Of a stretch of 64,000 nt of DNA, positions 9,661-22,300 are shown piece by piece. Numbering within the stretch: the first letter of the stretch is position 1; every line of letters begins with the position of its first letter. This stretch comes from Hydrangea macrophylla (lineage: Eukaryota; Streptophyta; Magnoliopsida; Cornales; Hydrangeaceae): assembly GCA_033977485.1 (NCBI GenBank), contig CM066988.1:73275169-73339168 (forward strand), written 5' to 3'. Made by a program: the position numbers and the translations under genes. The notes under the pieces were generated by a model that did not search any database, was not told the origin of the DNA, and saw only the letters and a list, made by a program, of their open reading frames with translations.

Positions 9661-12381
9661 AAATCAAATAATGAAATAAATGAGAGGAAACTCAAGGAGG
9701 CATACATCGATAGAGCTATAAAACAGAAGTTAGTCTACATACTTAAACACAAATAATATCAAATTTTCATCTAAATATAACAAGAATGAAGGAAATCGAC
9801 AAAGTTTTGAATCCTTTCCAACCAAGGAAGTCGTGACGCTTCTATAGATATAAGTCTCAACGGAAAGGTCCAGAGGGAGCTTAACCTAGATCCAATGCAA
9901 TGTCCACATATAAGTGACGTGATTTAAACATGGTCAAAAGGAATCCTTGACTAAGACATAAGTATTCAATCATCTTAATCCATATCCAAAGTATCTCTAA
10001 GACATGAGCATTACTCCTAAATATAACAAGAATAGATGCATGAAGATGAACCAAGGTGTGAATTATTTGTTGATTTGAATCCTTTAACCTCTAGATTTGG
10101 ATTCAATTATTCTTATTCAAAACATGATTCAAGCCTTAAGGCATTAAAAAATATTTTCAATCAAAGTTGGTAAGATTTACCAAATCTATCTCAGAATTCC
10201 AGAATTTACAAAGAAGAAATTAGACATTCAAAAATAGAACAATCATGGTTCCCATGGTTTGATCTGAGTGATTTTAAAGTATGATGAACCTCTATGAGTC
10301 TAGTATCTAACCCAAAAAGGAAATCAAAGATCATATGGTCCAATCTTTGGAATTTAGACCTAGACCAAACAACACCTAGATTTTATCAACTCTCTGTCTA
10401 GAGATTTTGTATGATTTATTAAAAATAATGAATTAATCTTAAACCTCTCAAATTGCTTGGAAAATGCAGTCAACCCATTATAGATCATAGAAAAAATAAT
10501 TTAAAACCTAAACTACTTGGCTAAAGTTCTAATCCAGCCATTTTAAAATAGATTCACTATTCTGGAATTCTAAACTGAGAGTGATTAGATTACAATACCT
10601 ATGACCAAACCATCCTAACCATGTAATTGGGACAAAATAAAAATCATAGTGGTAAACTTCTATATTATGAACATATTCCAATTAGTATCATTCAAATCCA
10701 ACAGATCATGATTTAATTAAAAATCCTTGATCACAGCTTGTCAATGAAGTCATTGCACCATTATTGAATTGATATCCATATCCAACTTGTTCCAAAGTTC
10801 TAGAGACAATTTGGACCAAGTATTGATTATGACCACTAAGACAACAATCAAAACATTAAGATCTTTCATGGATTTAACCTTAAAGAGACCTCAATGAAGA
10901 TCTCTAAGGACTTACTCAATCTCATGAACACACTCAAACTCTTAGTCTTATCTTATTCTAATAATCAAACTATGAAAACTAACTTGAACCAAGTCCAATT
11001 CTTCTCCTAAGTTGACAATCCTTGAGGAGTCGTGACTTACTTATTTGATTCCCCCCTCAAATCAATAATCCTTGGAGACTATAAGAACACGAACCCTCAT
11101 GAGTTTCAATGAAATATGAAGAGAATTTCATGAAACTTCGAAGTTGATGGACCCAAGTCATGAATATAGGACTTAGATCCACCAATTGTACATAAACATG
11201 GTCAAGATCAATCTTAATTCTCATATAAATCATAAATTTACAGAAAATTAAGAGATCAAACTCAAATAATTCAAATGGAATATTGAAGATTCCATGAATT
11301 CCATGAGAAGAGCATGAGCAAAAAAGGAGGAATCTAAATCAACTTAATGATCCAAGGTAAATTTTATGTAGAAAACTTGTTTCATATCAATTCCATGATC
11401 CTCTAGATCCAAATCAACAAATACAAAAAGAGAATTCAATCACAATTCAAGTAGTGTGTGAAGAAGGGGATAGAGAAGAGACTTTTTGAAAATGTGTAAA
11501 AATCCTAGTTTATTCTATGAATTATGATTGAATTATGTTAAAATATAACTTAAGATGAGAGAATTACCTCTTAATTTCCTCAGATTGCTATGGTTTGTGA
11601 AGATCTTTAAGGGTTCTCCACACTTTTCTTCAAGCTCTCTTCAACGGCTTCTCTTCAAAATCCTCTTGATTCTCAAATTTCTCCAACAATTCACCAACCC
11701 CTTGTAATGAAGATACATCTCTCCTTATATGGACCACTTAGAAAAGGCTAATTTAGTAAATTTGAGGCGTTTATAACATGTAAAGTGTGATCTTTGGGAG
11801 TTCAATACGCACTTGAGATAAACAAACCTGTTACATTGGGCGGCACTCGCTGACTTATCTGTTGCACTCACTGACTGCCGGCGTGTGCCGCACAAGTGCC
11901 GCGTGTCGTTTTTCTTTTTATTTTCTTTTTTCTTTTTTCATAAACTCTTTCCTTTTTCTTTTCTTTTCTAAATTCTTTTCCTTTTTCTTTTTCTTCTTTT
12001 CTTTCTTCTTTTCTTTTTCGTTTCTTTGAGATTCAAATTGAGTAAATCAATTTTTCTTATCCAATCTTAAAAAAAAATACATTTTCATTTTCTATCTTAT
12101 ATATACACTTTTTGGAAAGGTTTTCTTGAATTTTTCAAACTAATTAATGATAATAATAATCTTCCATGCATATTTTACGCCCGTAATCTCCTTAACACCA
12201 TGTTTTCTTCTTCTTTTTTTTTTTTTTTTATATTTTAATTTGCGGTCTTGGGAATTGAGATGCTTTCCGAAGAGCATGAATTACCCTTAAAGATTTTGAA
12301 TTCCATCGGTCATTGTCGTCATCGGTTTTAGAGGTAATAATCCCCTAATTTTGACAGTCGGTCAAAATCGGGGTGTCTACA
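9661..12381 (-). repeat. LTR-like noncoding block, probably minus strand
   Basis: Read on the minus strand it begins TGTAGACACCCCG at 12381, the usual start of one class of plant Gypsy LTR, then has GC-rich CGGCAC words (about 11835-11910), a TATA-like CCATATAAGG (about 11732) and a leader-like AT-rich run. Its left limit is set only by the end of the preceding LTR. No ORF of note is present. The homopolymer and T-rich stretch is at 11910-12240. Confidence 0.4.
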
Positions 12382-12574
12382 GTTTCCAAATTGTATAGTA
12401 ATACTTGCAAGGGAAGTTTCTTGGGGTAGAACCCTTACCAATGGGGGTAAATCTAGTACTATATACTAAGATTTAGATAGAGAATTCAAAAGATAATTGG
12501 AATACTTTCAAGTATGAGGCAACTATTGTGAGGGTTTGTATTATTCAATAAGTAAACACAACACCAAAATAGCT
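12382..12574. other. Noncoding stretch, no recognised feature
   Basis: AT-rich sequence between two transposon remnants. I see no ORF, repeat or motif that I can name. Confidence 0.5.
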
Positions 12575-12812
12575 GATTTGTTATGGTTTTAAACAATAAC
12601 AAAGGCCATTTGTCATGGTTCTAAACCATGACATTTCCGGGTGTGACAAATAAATTTGTCACTGTCTAGAATAGTGACAAATACCCTTTGTCATGGTTCA
12701 TTTGTTACCCTTTAAAAGTGACAGATCACTTCCAATTGTCATGGTTTTGTCACTATTTAAAATGGTGATAATTTATGGCATTTCTCACATTCTTTGTCAC
12801 GGTGTGGTAGTG
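12575..12812 (-). mobile_element. CACTA-type transposon end (fragment)
   Basis: Read on the minus strand from 12812 the sequence begins CACTACCACACCGTGACAAA. It is followed by many direct and inverted copies of a TTGTCAC/TTGTCATGGTT word, as expected of CACTA subterminal repeats. The opposite terminus is not seen, so this is a fragment or a decayed MITE. Confidence 0.45.
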
Positions 12813-12958
12813 GATTAGCCCAGTGTGGTGAACCACATAGAATCTTGTGTGTTGATTTTCTTTTGGTTTCCTTTCCCTTTTCGTGTGTGTTACTATTTGA
12901 TTGGTTCATAGGCTTGGGCACAATAAAGTTGAATCAAAGGTAACTAGGTTTTGCATAC
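12813..12958 (+). repeat. U5 end and primer-site relic of a Copia LTR
   Basis: GAACCACATAGAATCTTGTGTG followed by T/C-rich DNA resembles the U5 of Tnt1-like Copia LTRs. TTGGTTCATAGGCTTGGGC (12901-12919) is a damaged version of the TTGGTATCAGAGC initiator-Met primer site. It directly precedes a Copia gag start at 12959. Confidence 0.5.
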
Positions 12959-14186
12959 ATGGCTTCAGATAGTGATGTTGGTGGAACACAAATGGTGATA
13001 AAGAAGCTCGATGGAAAGAAGAATTTCAACATGTGGCAAGTGCGGATGAAAGATGTTTTAGATCAACAAACATTAAAAAATGTTAAACGGGAAGGATGGC
13101 AAACTCTGAAGGATGATAGACGATAATTGTGAGTGGGTGAATTCAAAAGCGGTGAGGACCATCCGTTTGAGTTTAGACAATGATGTGGTTTATGATGTGA
13201 TGGGTAAAGTTTCAGCGAGTGAGTTGTGGAAGAAGCTGGAGGATCTCAACATAGTATAGAACTTCACCAATTAACTCATATTGAAGCAGGAGCTCTACTC
13301 TTTTAAGAGAAAAGAAGGAGTGGATCTTAAATCTCAATCAATGAGTTTAATTTGCTGTGTGATTTATCCAATGTTGGTGTTAACTCGATGACGAGGACAA
13401 AGCCATAATTTTGTTCACTTCTGTCAAATCTACCATAAGCATCTTTTCAATACTTTGCTGTATAGGAGATATTTAGTCACATTGGAGCAGGTAAAGAAGG
13501 CTTTGTACTCTAGTGAGAAGTTGGAGATGGAAGATATAAAATCTTCGGGTGATTTACAAGCATTGGTTAGCCATAAGAAGTGGAAGCTATATGGGAGGAA
13601 TAACCAAGGCAATGGTGGAAGTGGGCGAGGTAGGCGGACAATGAGAGAGATAAACTATTACTACTGTGGAGAAAAGGGTCACATTGATCTCTTTTGTCTA
13701 AAGAAAAAAAAGGATTAGGAAGAACGTGATGGTCCAAAAAAGGAAGGGATAACTGCAGCGGTAAGGAAAGAAAGAGTGAATCACGGAAGATCTTTTGTCA
13801 ATCGTAAAAGATGAAATGAAAAGGATGGAGTGGGTGCTTGATTCGGCTTGTTCCTCATATATGTGTTAACATAAAGATTGGTTCTCCACTTATCAACCGA
13901 TAGAGGGGGTAGTCTTTATGGGAAATGGTTCATCAAGTAAAGTAAAGGGGATTAGGACAGTTTGAATCAAGACGACCAATGGATTGACAAGAATCTTGAC
14001 TGGTGTCTGCCATATTCCTAGTTTGAAGAGGAACGTGATTTCTTTGAATATGATTAACTCAAAGGGTTATTCGTTTTCAGCACATCACCGAATGATGAAG
14101 GTGAAGAGATGACAGAGTAATGTTGATCCGTAAAAAGGTTGAAAATTAGTATATATGTTCATTTGGGAAATATAGATGGTGGTGGT
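12959..14186 (+). pseudogene. gag: Copia gag and protease start, heavily degenerate
   Basis: The ATG at 12959 opens a frame with LDGKKNFNMWQVRM, a Copia gag (UBN2) signature, but stops near 13123. Matching pieces follow in shifting frames: ELWKKLED near 13220; the capsid tail and Gly/Arg-rich linker at 13455-13640; a zinc knuckle near 13656-13697 (first Cys replaced by Tyr, YYCGEKGHIDLFC); and a protease relic with WVLDSACSSYMC near 13830. It ends abruptly at 14186, where a different LTR begins, so pol is absent. This is a separate and older element than the Copia at 1884. Confidence 0.75.
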
Positions 14187-14243
14187 TGTAGACACCCATT
14201 TTGTCGGCTATTAGATTTAGGAGACCCATAGCTTGGTGGTTCA
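14187..14243 (+). repeat. Start of a Gypsy-type LTR, split by the Athila insertion
   Basis: TGTAGACACCCATTTTGTCG is a typical LTR start and joins mid-way into the degenerate Copia protease. The LTR is interrupted after 57 bp by the Athila element. Its continuation is 30143 onward, after the duplicated GTTCA. Confidence 0.5.
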
Positions 14244-15616
14244 TGATCAGGAGAGAATAAATCCCAATTATACGCCTTAATTCACATTTATTAGCCGTTT
14301 TTATCCTGTTTTTGTGTAGTCTTACTTTATTTTCTATTTTCTGTCAAGTTTTAGAAGAAAACACGGATTCCAGGTTAAATAAGGAGAAAAAGCAAGAAGA
14401 AAGAAGCTGAAAAAAGCCCTTCGCGCGCGCGTTCTGCTCGCGCGAGATCCCAGAAATCGCTAGCGCGATCCGCGCGTGTGACCTTCCAATTACGCGCTCG
14501 CACGACCTGCTCGCGCGATCCGTACAAAAATCGAAGTTGCGTATTTTGCTATACTGAAGAGCCCTATGTGAACGAAACTGCTTAATGACGCTCAGATTGT
14601 AAATAACAGCTATTTTAGTTCGTTTCGAGATAGAAAAGCTTCCAAAACTTCTTATAAACTCTATGTATACTTAGTTTTTATAATTTTTAGGGTTACACAC
14701 AGATAGAGATCAATATATACGCATCTTTGCACACATTCATTCATTGAAGGCTTGGGAGGGCAAGAGGAAGGAGAAGAGCAAGCTTGAAGATCTCTAATGG
14801 CTGCTATCAACTCAATCTTCATGCTTTCAACCACCATGTGCAATTAAACTCCTAATCTAGGGTTTCAATGAAACCCTAGCTATGTCAAAGGGGGATTCTA
14901 TGCTTTTCTATTTTAGGGTTTTATGTATTGGATAGTGATTGTATGTTGGTGGATTATTTATAATCAGTTTTTAATGTAATAATCAAGAGTATTTTGGATC
15001 TATTCTTGTCTTAGATTTTTCCTTATACTTATTGAACTCAATAGTCCTTGATTTCTGTGATTGATAGGAGTATTTACATACAATAGTGCTTATGTGGTTG
15101 CGATGTTTACATCTTTTATAATTCATGCTTAGGAAAGATGAGTTATGCTACACTCTAGTTATAGGTAGATAATTCATGTGAACCATAGATGGATTATGCT
15201 TAGATTGAACTAACAATATCCTCTTGACGATACTATTGGGCTTGTAGCTACAATACATCATAACTATCCAAACATAGAACTTAGAATAGAAAGTTTAGAC
15301 CCCCGATGTATAGTTAGTGGTGGATTTGTAATCCTAGACTTCATCTATTCATATTCAAACCAATTTTGAATTTAGCATATAAGTTCACTTAGATTTAATT
15401 CTAGACTTTATTTCCATAATTTCATGGTTTAATTAGTAGTAATAATCAAATCATAAATCAATCAAACTCCCAATTTCCTTATAACTAAATAGATTAGATT
15501 TTATTAATTAAAGGATAAAAATTAACAATCTCTGTGGGTTCGACCTTTACTTTCATTACTGCAAATCTTTGGAAAAGTAAAGTACACTTTTTTATATCTT
15601 GATTCTGACGAGATCA
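14244..15616 (+). repeat. 5' LTR of the Athila element
   Basis: A 1373-bp LTR. The CpG word array is at 14424-14522, a mutated TATA-like CTATGTATAC at 14661-14670, and a U5 with the phrase TCTGTGGGTTCGACC (about 15531-15545). It ends GACGAGATCA at 15616. Confidence 0.93.
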
Positions 15617-15621
15617 ATTTT

Positions 15622-15640
15622 TGGCGCCATTGCCGGGGAT
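15622..15640 (+). promoter_or_regulatory. Primer-binding site, tRNA-Asp type
   Basis: TGGCGCCATTGCCGGGGAT lies 5 bp after the LTR. It is complementary, with one mismatch, to the 3' end of plant tRNA-Asp, the primer used by Athila elements. It would start minus-strand DNA synthesis. Confidence 0.85.
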
Positions 15641-16111
15641 TGAAATAATTTTTGCCGTTAATTATTAGAATCGTAATTTACTTACTTAGTAAATATTAGC
15701 TTCTATTTTATTTTCTTTACTTCTAGTTTTACTTTCGAGTCGCTAAAAATTATCCTTGTTTCTACAGATTTCAAATCGTCAATTCTAGCAAGATCAAGTG
15801 GAGCAGCTATGCACGTCAACGGAGCCTAAGCGAACTTGAAAAATAATTAAATTGCAATCAATTTAAAATCACCAAGTAAATCCGTTATTTAAATTTCGCA
15901 TCAAACCACTGTAAGTTAGGGCGCTGAGACGCATTACTTGCATTAGGATAGGTGTGAAGTGAGCACTGCATTAGCTAGGAAACCCGGGGCGCTGGGTTTG
16001 ACGCGATCATTGCATTACAGGATAATTTCATGCATCATATTAGTCTTGTGTGCTTGCATGCCTAGTTATTAGCATAGGTTATTTTTGTTTAATTGAGTTA
16101 GTCTTTAGTTT
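15641..16111 (+). other. Athila 5' leader
   Basis: Untranslated stretch between primer site and gag. No ORF or strong repeat is visible. Confidence 0.6.
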
Positions 16112-18160
16112 ATGTTTGGTACCCCGTTCAAGTAAACCTAAATTAAACCCGCTTAATCTCGAACTTGAACCCACCCTTAGAGTCGTTAGGTCGTCAACGC
16201 AAGCTTCTAGAGCTCGGTTGATACTAGACGACAATTCCACACTGGAACCGTCATCTCTATTCGAGTCGGAAATCCGAAGTACTCTTAACAGTTTAAGAAA
16301 AACCAAAACGATAAAAATCGAACCGATTCCAATGGTCGATTTTGGACATAACAGGAATAATGGAAATAATCAGAATAATGGGGATAATCTTAACATACCT
16401 CCACCACCACCGTTAAAGAATTACTTTACCCCTACCGCCTACACACCACCATCATGTATTGCATTACCGGAAGTGACTGCAGCCCACTTTGAAATTAAAT
16501 CGTCAACTATTGCACTCCTTCCGTCATTTCACGGTCGTGTTAAGGAAGACCCTTATAACCATTTAGGTGAATTTCAGGATATCTGTGCTACGTTAAAAAT
16601 TCAGAACTGAACAGATGATGAATTGAAAATGCGTCTTTTCATGTTTTCACTTAAAGACAAAGCGAAGTATTGGCTCCAATCCTTGGAGCCAAATTCAATA
16701 AGAACATGGGATGAATTGCTTACTGCTTTCCTACATAAAATTTTCCCCATCACTAGAACGATTCAGATTAGAAAATCGATAACCAATTTCACAATGCAAG
16801 ATGGCGAAACCCTTTATGATACGTGGGAACAGTTCAAAGAACTCTTACGTTCTTGTCCTCATCATCAGATACCTAAATGGCAACTGGTGCAAGTCTTCTA
16901 CGAAGGACTAATTCCTGCCGTTCGTAACACCGTCGATGCTATTTGTGCGGGGACTTTCCTCCACATAAGTGCCGATGAAGCTTGGAAGATATTCGAAACG
17001 TTAAGGGAAAACTCTATGCACCAAGCTGTATCTGTACGACCCGAGGGACACCTTCCACCCAACCCAAAGAGAGAGGCTAAAGCTGAGTCTAATCATTCTT
17101 ATGAAATCCATGAACTAAATAGAAAAATGGACCAACTCATGATGATGGGCCACATGCAAGGCCCACCTCCTCTTGCTGAAGTATGCCAGTTATGCTCAGA
17201 TTCGTCGCATTCGACATTAGCATGTCCGTCGGCGTCTCAGTTTTCGGAATTTGTAGAACATATAAATGCCGTCCAACAGTTCCAACGACCTAATTATAAC
17301 CCCGCTGGTTATAAACCGGACTCGACATGGGGACCTCACCCGAACCTTTCATGGAAATCTAATTGTGAAGGTCCGTATTCAAAACCAGCAACGACGAACT
17401 TCCCAAATGCACCCAGGCCTCAACAAAATCAATACCACCAACCTCCCTTCCGTGCTAATCCTCCTAGGGATAAAACTTTTGAGGAGAGTGTGTTGGCGTC
17501 ATTAAAAAACTTAGAGGTCCAATCACAATCACAGTCGCAACTGGTTAACTCTCACACGCAATCGATAGCTAAATTAGAATCCCAGATGGGACAACTTGCT
17601 AATACCTTAAATCGTCGTAATGAGGGAAAGTTACCAAGTCAACTGGTCCAAAACCCTAAAGGACAATATGAGGTGATCTCGGCGAGTGATCAAGTTAACG
17701 CGGTGTCGACTAGAGCGACTGAGCGTCCGGAGGAGATTATACCTCCTCCCGAATCTCAAAAAGATAAGGGTAAAGGAATAAGTAAGGAACAAGATGGAGA
17801 TAACGATAAAATTACAAAAGACCCTGTTCATTCGGTACCTAATACGTCTAACGTGACAAATCCATCAAATTATGTACCTAGAATGTCGTTCCCTCCAAGC
17901 GTGGACGTCCCATCTCACTTTTTGAAGAAGGGAACACGCCCGGAGGATATTCTTGAGACCTTTAAAGAGGTAAAGATTAACATTCCATTACTTGACGCTA
18001 TTAAGCAAATACCTCCATACGCTAAATTCTTAAAAGACTTATGCACTCAAAAGAGAAAATCTAGAAACCAATTATCTAAGAAAGTCTTTCTAACCGAAAA
18101 GGTTAGCTCCATGTTTAATCACAACACTCTAAAATACAAAGACCCGGGTACTCCAACCAT
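16112..18160 (+). pseudogene. gag: Athila gag, broken by stop and frameshifts
   Basis: Two open frames cover it: 16050-16610, where 16332 is the first in-frame ATG, and 16623-18209. They are separated only by a TGA at 16608-16610. An upstream ATG at 16112 in another frame may be the original start. Capsid motifs include LLPSFHGRVKEDPYNHLGEF and KAKYWLQSLEP. Later come a zinc-knuckle CQLCSDSSHSTLAC (17184-17225), a Gln/Ser-rich coiled region (SQSQSQLVNSHTQSIAKLES, with MGQLA after it) and a basic C-terminus. The protein would form the particle shell and bind element RNA. Gag length is normal for Athila. Confidence 0.85.
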
Positions 18161-18840
18161 CGCTTGTCCATCGGTGATAAATACATTCACCAGGCTCTTC
18201 TTGATTTAGGAGTGAGTGTGAATCTGCTACCCTATTCAGTATATGAACATTTGGGTTTAGGAGAACTAAAATCGACTGCGGCTACCTTACAATTAGCCGA
18301 TAGGTCAATTAAAGTTCCACGAGGGGTAGTAGAACATGTATTGGTGAAAGTTGATAGATGCTATTATCCGGTCGATTTTATCGTGCTAGACACCGAACCA
18401 GTCTTAGATGCTAGTAAACATGTCCCAGTCATTCTAGGACGCCCTTTCCTAGCCACGGCTAATTCTATTATTAACTGTAGGACTGGAGTGATGGATAGAA
18501 CTTTTGGTAACATGACTGTGCATCTTAACGTCTTTAATGCATCTAATCAACCATATAGAGATAATGAAGAGGCAGACTGCTATGCCATAGATGAATTAGT
18601 CGAAGAGGCAGCGCCTTTTATGTTGACTAAGGAAGCTTTGGAAGCATGCCTATCTCATTTCAATTTTAATGATTTCAATATTGACACAAATATTGAAGAT
18701 GTGAATAATTTATTAGAATCGGTAAGCACGACTAATGCGCTTCCATGGAAACCTAAAATACAGGCTTTACCGCCTCTTACACATGAACCGGCATTACCAT
18801 CCATTAAGTGTCCCCCGACGCTCGAATCAAGCCGTTGCCG
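18161..18840 (+). pseudogene. Athila protease
   Basis: A one-base shift near 18165 moves the frame from gag to SIGDKYIHQALLDLG. The retropepsin site reads LDLGVSVNLLPYSVYEHLG, where Athila proteases usually have LDLGAS, so Ala is replaced by Val beside the active-site triad. The flap and hydrophobic-Gly parts follow: VPVILGRPFLATAN. The frame ends at 18850 in the linker before reverse transcriptase. It would process the polyprotein. Activity is doubtful because of the frame break and the active-site neighbour change. Confidence 0.78.
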
Positions 18841-19905
18841 GATTCTCTGAAATATGCATTCCTAGGATCTAACGCAACCCTTCCAGTTATAATAGCATCA
18901 AATTTAACTAGAATTCAAGAAGTACAACTAATACAGGTTCTAGGCAATCATAAGAAGGCAATTGGATGGACGGTCGCCGATTAAAAGGAATTGACCCGTC
19001 AATTTGCATGCATAGAATAAATTTAGAAGAAAATGCTAAACCATCTAGGGAAATGCAACGACGCCTCAACCCTAACATGAAAGAGGTGGTTATGAAGGAA
19101 GTTATAAAACTCTTAGATGCAGGTATTATGTACCCAATCTCCGATAGTAATTGGGCCAGCCCAACTCAGGTTGTCCCAAAAAAATTAGGTATTACGGTTG
19201 TACCAAATGAAAAGGGAGTCCTTATACCCCCACCCGTCAAACTACAGGTTAGCGGGTATGCATTGACTATAGAAAACTTAATACGATGACTCGTAAGGAT
19301 CATTTCCCTCTCTTATTCATTGATCAAATCCTAGAACGTCTGTCCGGTTAGAGCTATTATTGTTTCTTAGATGGATACTCTGGTTATAACCAGGTGCCCG
19401 TTTATCCTAATGACCAAGAAAAGACGACGTTCACTTGTCCCTTTGGAACCTTTGCCTACCGTCGTATGCCGTTTGGTTTATGCAATGCACCGGCAACCTT
19501 TCAACGATGTATGATGGCAATTTTCTTGGACATGGTTGAGAAATTTCTCGAAGTATTTATGGACGATTTCTCAGTTTTCGGCCCTACATTTGATGAATGC
19601 CTTCAAAACCTTACGAAAGTCCTTGCCCGTTGCGAGGAAGAAAATTTGCTATTGAGTTGGGAAAAGAGCTATTTCATGGTTCATGAGGGAATAATCTTGG
19701 GTCATGTAGTTTCCAAGCGAGGTATAGAGGTTGATAAAGTGAAAATCGAGTTAATAGACAAACTTCCACCGCCATCATCCATTCGTCAGATCCGTTCCTT
19801 CCTAGGTCATACCGACTTCTATAGACGATTTATCAAAGACTTTAGTAAAATTTCACGGCCCTTGTGTAACCTGCTTGCCAATGATGTTCCTTTTGTCTTT
19901 GACAA
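18841..19905 (+). pseudogene. Athila reverse transcriptase, several frameshifts
   Basis: The linker to RT contains the Athila phrase KAIGWTVADLKGIDPSICMH, split by a frameshift near 18985. Then come NWASPTQVVPKK (19149), a damaged stretch with DYRKLNTMTRKDHFPL in a different frame (19261-19312), a TAG near 19350, and [15 protein letters not shown]. The frame from 19394 is intact through [20 protein letters not shown] and the catalytic FMDD (19556-19567). The enzyme converts element RNA to DNA. At least four lesions lie in this domain. Confidence 0.9.
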
Positions 19906-20500
19906 TGAATGCCTGAAGGCCTTTGAAACGTTGCGAACCTTACTATCCACGGCTCCGATAATCCAATCCCCTAATTGGTCACTACCGTTTGAATTGATGT
20001 GTGATGCTTCCGATTATGCCGTTGGAGCCGTTTTGGGACAAAAAGTTAATAAAGTCCCTCACGTAATTTATTATGCAAGTAAAACACTAAACGACGTGCA
20101 ATTGAACTATACAACAACTAAAAAAGAATTACTTGCAGTTGTGTTTGCCCTCGACAAATTCCGTTCATATTTATTGGGATCGAAGGTCATTGTGTATACC
20201 GATCACACCGCATTATGTCATTTATTGAATAAGAAAGCAACGAAACCGAGATTAATCCGATGGATTTTACTCCTTCAGGAGTTTAATTATGAAATACGTG
20301 ATAAAAAGGGTTCTAAAAATGTTGTAGCTGACCACTTGTCACGAATTCTTGTAGAATCTAACGATATGACCCCTCTAAAGGATTCGTTTTCGGACGAGCA
20401 ATTATTTGCGTTATCTACCGTAAACCGTCTGTGGTTCAGTGACATCGTCAATTTCTTAGCTATGGGATATATCCCGCATACGTGGTCTCGTTTGGACAAA
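19906..20500 (+). pseudogene. Athila RNase H and linker
   Basis: The open frame that carries RT continues through [15 protein letters not shown] (first catalytic Asp), [20 protein letters not shown] and [17 protein letters not shown] (Glu), then VYTDHTAL and [10 protein letters not shown]. These are the standard Gypsy RNase H blocks, undamaged over this span. The function is to degrade the RNA strand of the RNA-DNA hybrid. Confidence 0.9.
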
Positions 20501-21730
20501 GATCGGTTCTTTTCACAAATTAAACACTATTACTGGGATGACCCACTGTTATTTAAACACTGTTCTAATCAAATTATACAACGTTGTGTTCCAGAGAGTG
20601 AGTTCAATTCAATTTTGAACTTCTTTCACTCCTTAGAATGCGGAGGTCACTTTGGAGGCCGTCGTACGGCCGTTAAAGTCCTCCAAAGCGGGTTATATTG
20701 GCCAACACTGTTTAAAGATGCGCACAAATTCTGTCAGAATTGTGTACGATGCCAACAAACAGGTAACATGTCACGTCATGATAAGATGCCCATGACCCCT
20801 ATCCTTATTATAGAAATATTCGATGTATAGGGCATCGACTTTATGGGTCTGTTTCAGTCATCGTTTGGGTATGAATATATTCTATTCGCGGTCGACTATG
20901 TTTCTAAGTGGATGGAGGCAGTTGTGACGAAAACGAGCGACCATAAAGTAGTGGTTCAATTTATAAAAGATAACATATTTTGTTGTTTCGGCACACCTCG
21001 AGCGATTATAAGCGACAGAGGTAAACATTTATGTAATCATCACTTTGAGGCACTCATCCAAAAATATTTTGTCCCTCATAAAGTAGGAACCGCGTACCAT
21101 CCGCAAACCCAAGGCCAAGTTGAAGTGTCTAATAGAGAGGTAAAAAGTATACTGGAAAAAATGGTGCGTCCAGATCGCAAAGATTGGTCGTTGCGACTTA
21201 CCGATGCGCTGTGGGCATATCGTACAGCTTTTAAAACTCCTATTGGAATGTCTCCTTACCGACTAGTATTTGGAAAAGTGTGCCACCTACCGGTGGAACT
21301 CGAACATCGATCCTATTGGGCCGTAAAAATGATTAACCAAGATATAACAGCGGCAGGATGTCATAGTAAACTTCAACTACAAGAACTTGAAGAATTGAGA
21401 AACGAGGCATATGAGAATTCAAAAATCTATAAAGAACGTTCGAAAGCGTTCCACGACAAGATGATCATAAGAAAAAATTTTGAGGTCAGACAACGCGTCT
21501 GGTTGTTTAATTCAAAATTAAGGTTGTTTCCAGGTAAGTTACGTTCTCGTTGGGACGGTCTGTTTATAATAACGCAAGTGTTCCCGCATGGGGCAATTGA
21601 AATTCAAGATAGAAACGGTGGAACACCGTTTAAAGTAAACGGACAACGGCTTAAGCCATACCGGTCTGACGACACAGAGGAAAGAGAAATCGAATCAATA
21701 GATCTAGTTGAACCGGTCTATCTCGACTGA
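20501..21730 (+). pseudogene. Athila integrase, one nonsense codon
   Basis: The HHCC zinc-binding part lies at about 20628-20756 (H...H of [16 protein letters not shown]). A TAG at 20828-20830 stands where Athila integrases have Trp before GIDFMG, so a single G-to-A change interrupts it. The core continues in frame: the first Asp in GIDF (20837), the second in AIISDRGKH, and the Glu in [17 protein letters not shown]. The C-terminal part has [15 protein letters not shown] and the [19 protein letters not shown] block. It ends at 21730 (VEPVYLD). Integrase would insert the cDNA. Apart from the stop it looks complete. Confidence 0.92.
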
Positions 21731-22300
21731 GCACGTGCATCGGTCGAGCTAACGACGTAAAACTTAGCACTTCTTGGGAGGCAACCCAAGTTTTTATTAG
21801 AATTTTCCTTAGTTTTGTTCGTTTTTTAGGTTGTTGGTCTACCAATGTCCGAGATTTAATTGCCCAAAAAGAGGAGAATTGATCATGAAAACACTTATAC
21901 AAGAAAACAGATGATAAAAAGAGAAAAGTGACTTCTCACGCGCGCGGCCCGCTCGCGCGATAGGTCACTCGCGCGAGATATTCCCTTAGATACAATTTTT
22001 GAAATATTTTTTTTAGAAGCCTCAGCTTTTGTTCGCGCCTCGGATCCGCGCGAGCGAGAATCTCGCTGGAGTGGCCCGCTCGAGCGATTCGGAGACTTAG
22101 AAATTTTTGCACAAGTTTTCGAGTTGAAGACACTGCTTCAACTCGCACCTAAATTCGCACACGCGAGTACCTCGCTGGCGCGGCCCGCTCGCGTGGATTC
22201 GTCACGTAAGGAAATTTTTTAACTGAAAACAAAGCCTCAGCTTCTCCTCGCGGAGGTATCCGCGCGCGCGAAGCTCGCTCGCGCGATGTGCCCGTTCCTT
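21731..22300 (+). repeat. CpG-rich word array downstream of pol
   Basis: After about 200 bp of ordinary leader-like DNA, short words such as CTCGCGCGA, GCGCGAGCG and GGCCCGCTCG recur from about 21938 to 22287, broken by AT-rich spacers. Many words are near self-complementary. The array ends 14 bp before a TATA-like box. The 15-mer GGCCCGCTCGAGCGA (22073-22087) recurs in the unrelated Gypsy LTR at 55038-55052. Confidence 0.75.

Noticed and set aside
12371..14190. 12381 and 14187 as the two LTR edges of one element around the Copia fragment
   Set aside because: Both edges read TGTAGACACCC, but in opposite orientation and with different sequence beyond about 12 bp, and the Copia fragment has its own LTR end and primer-site relic.
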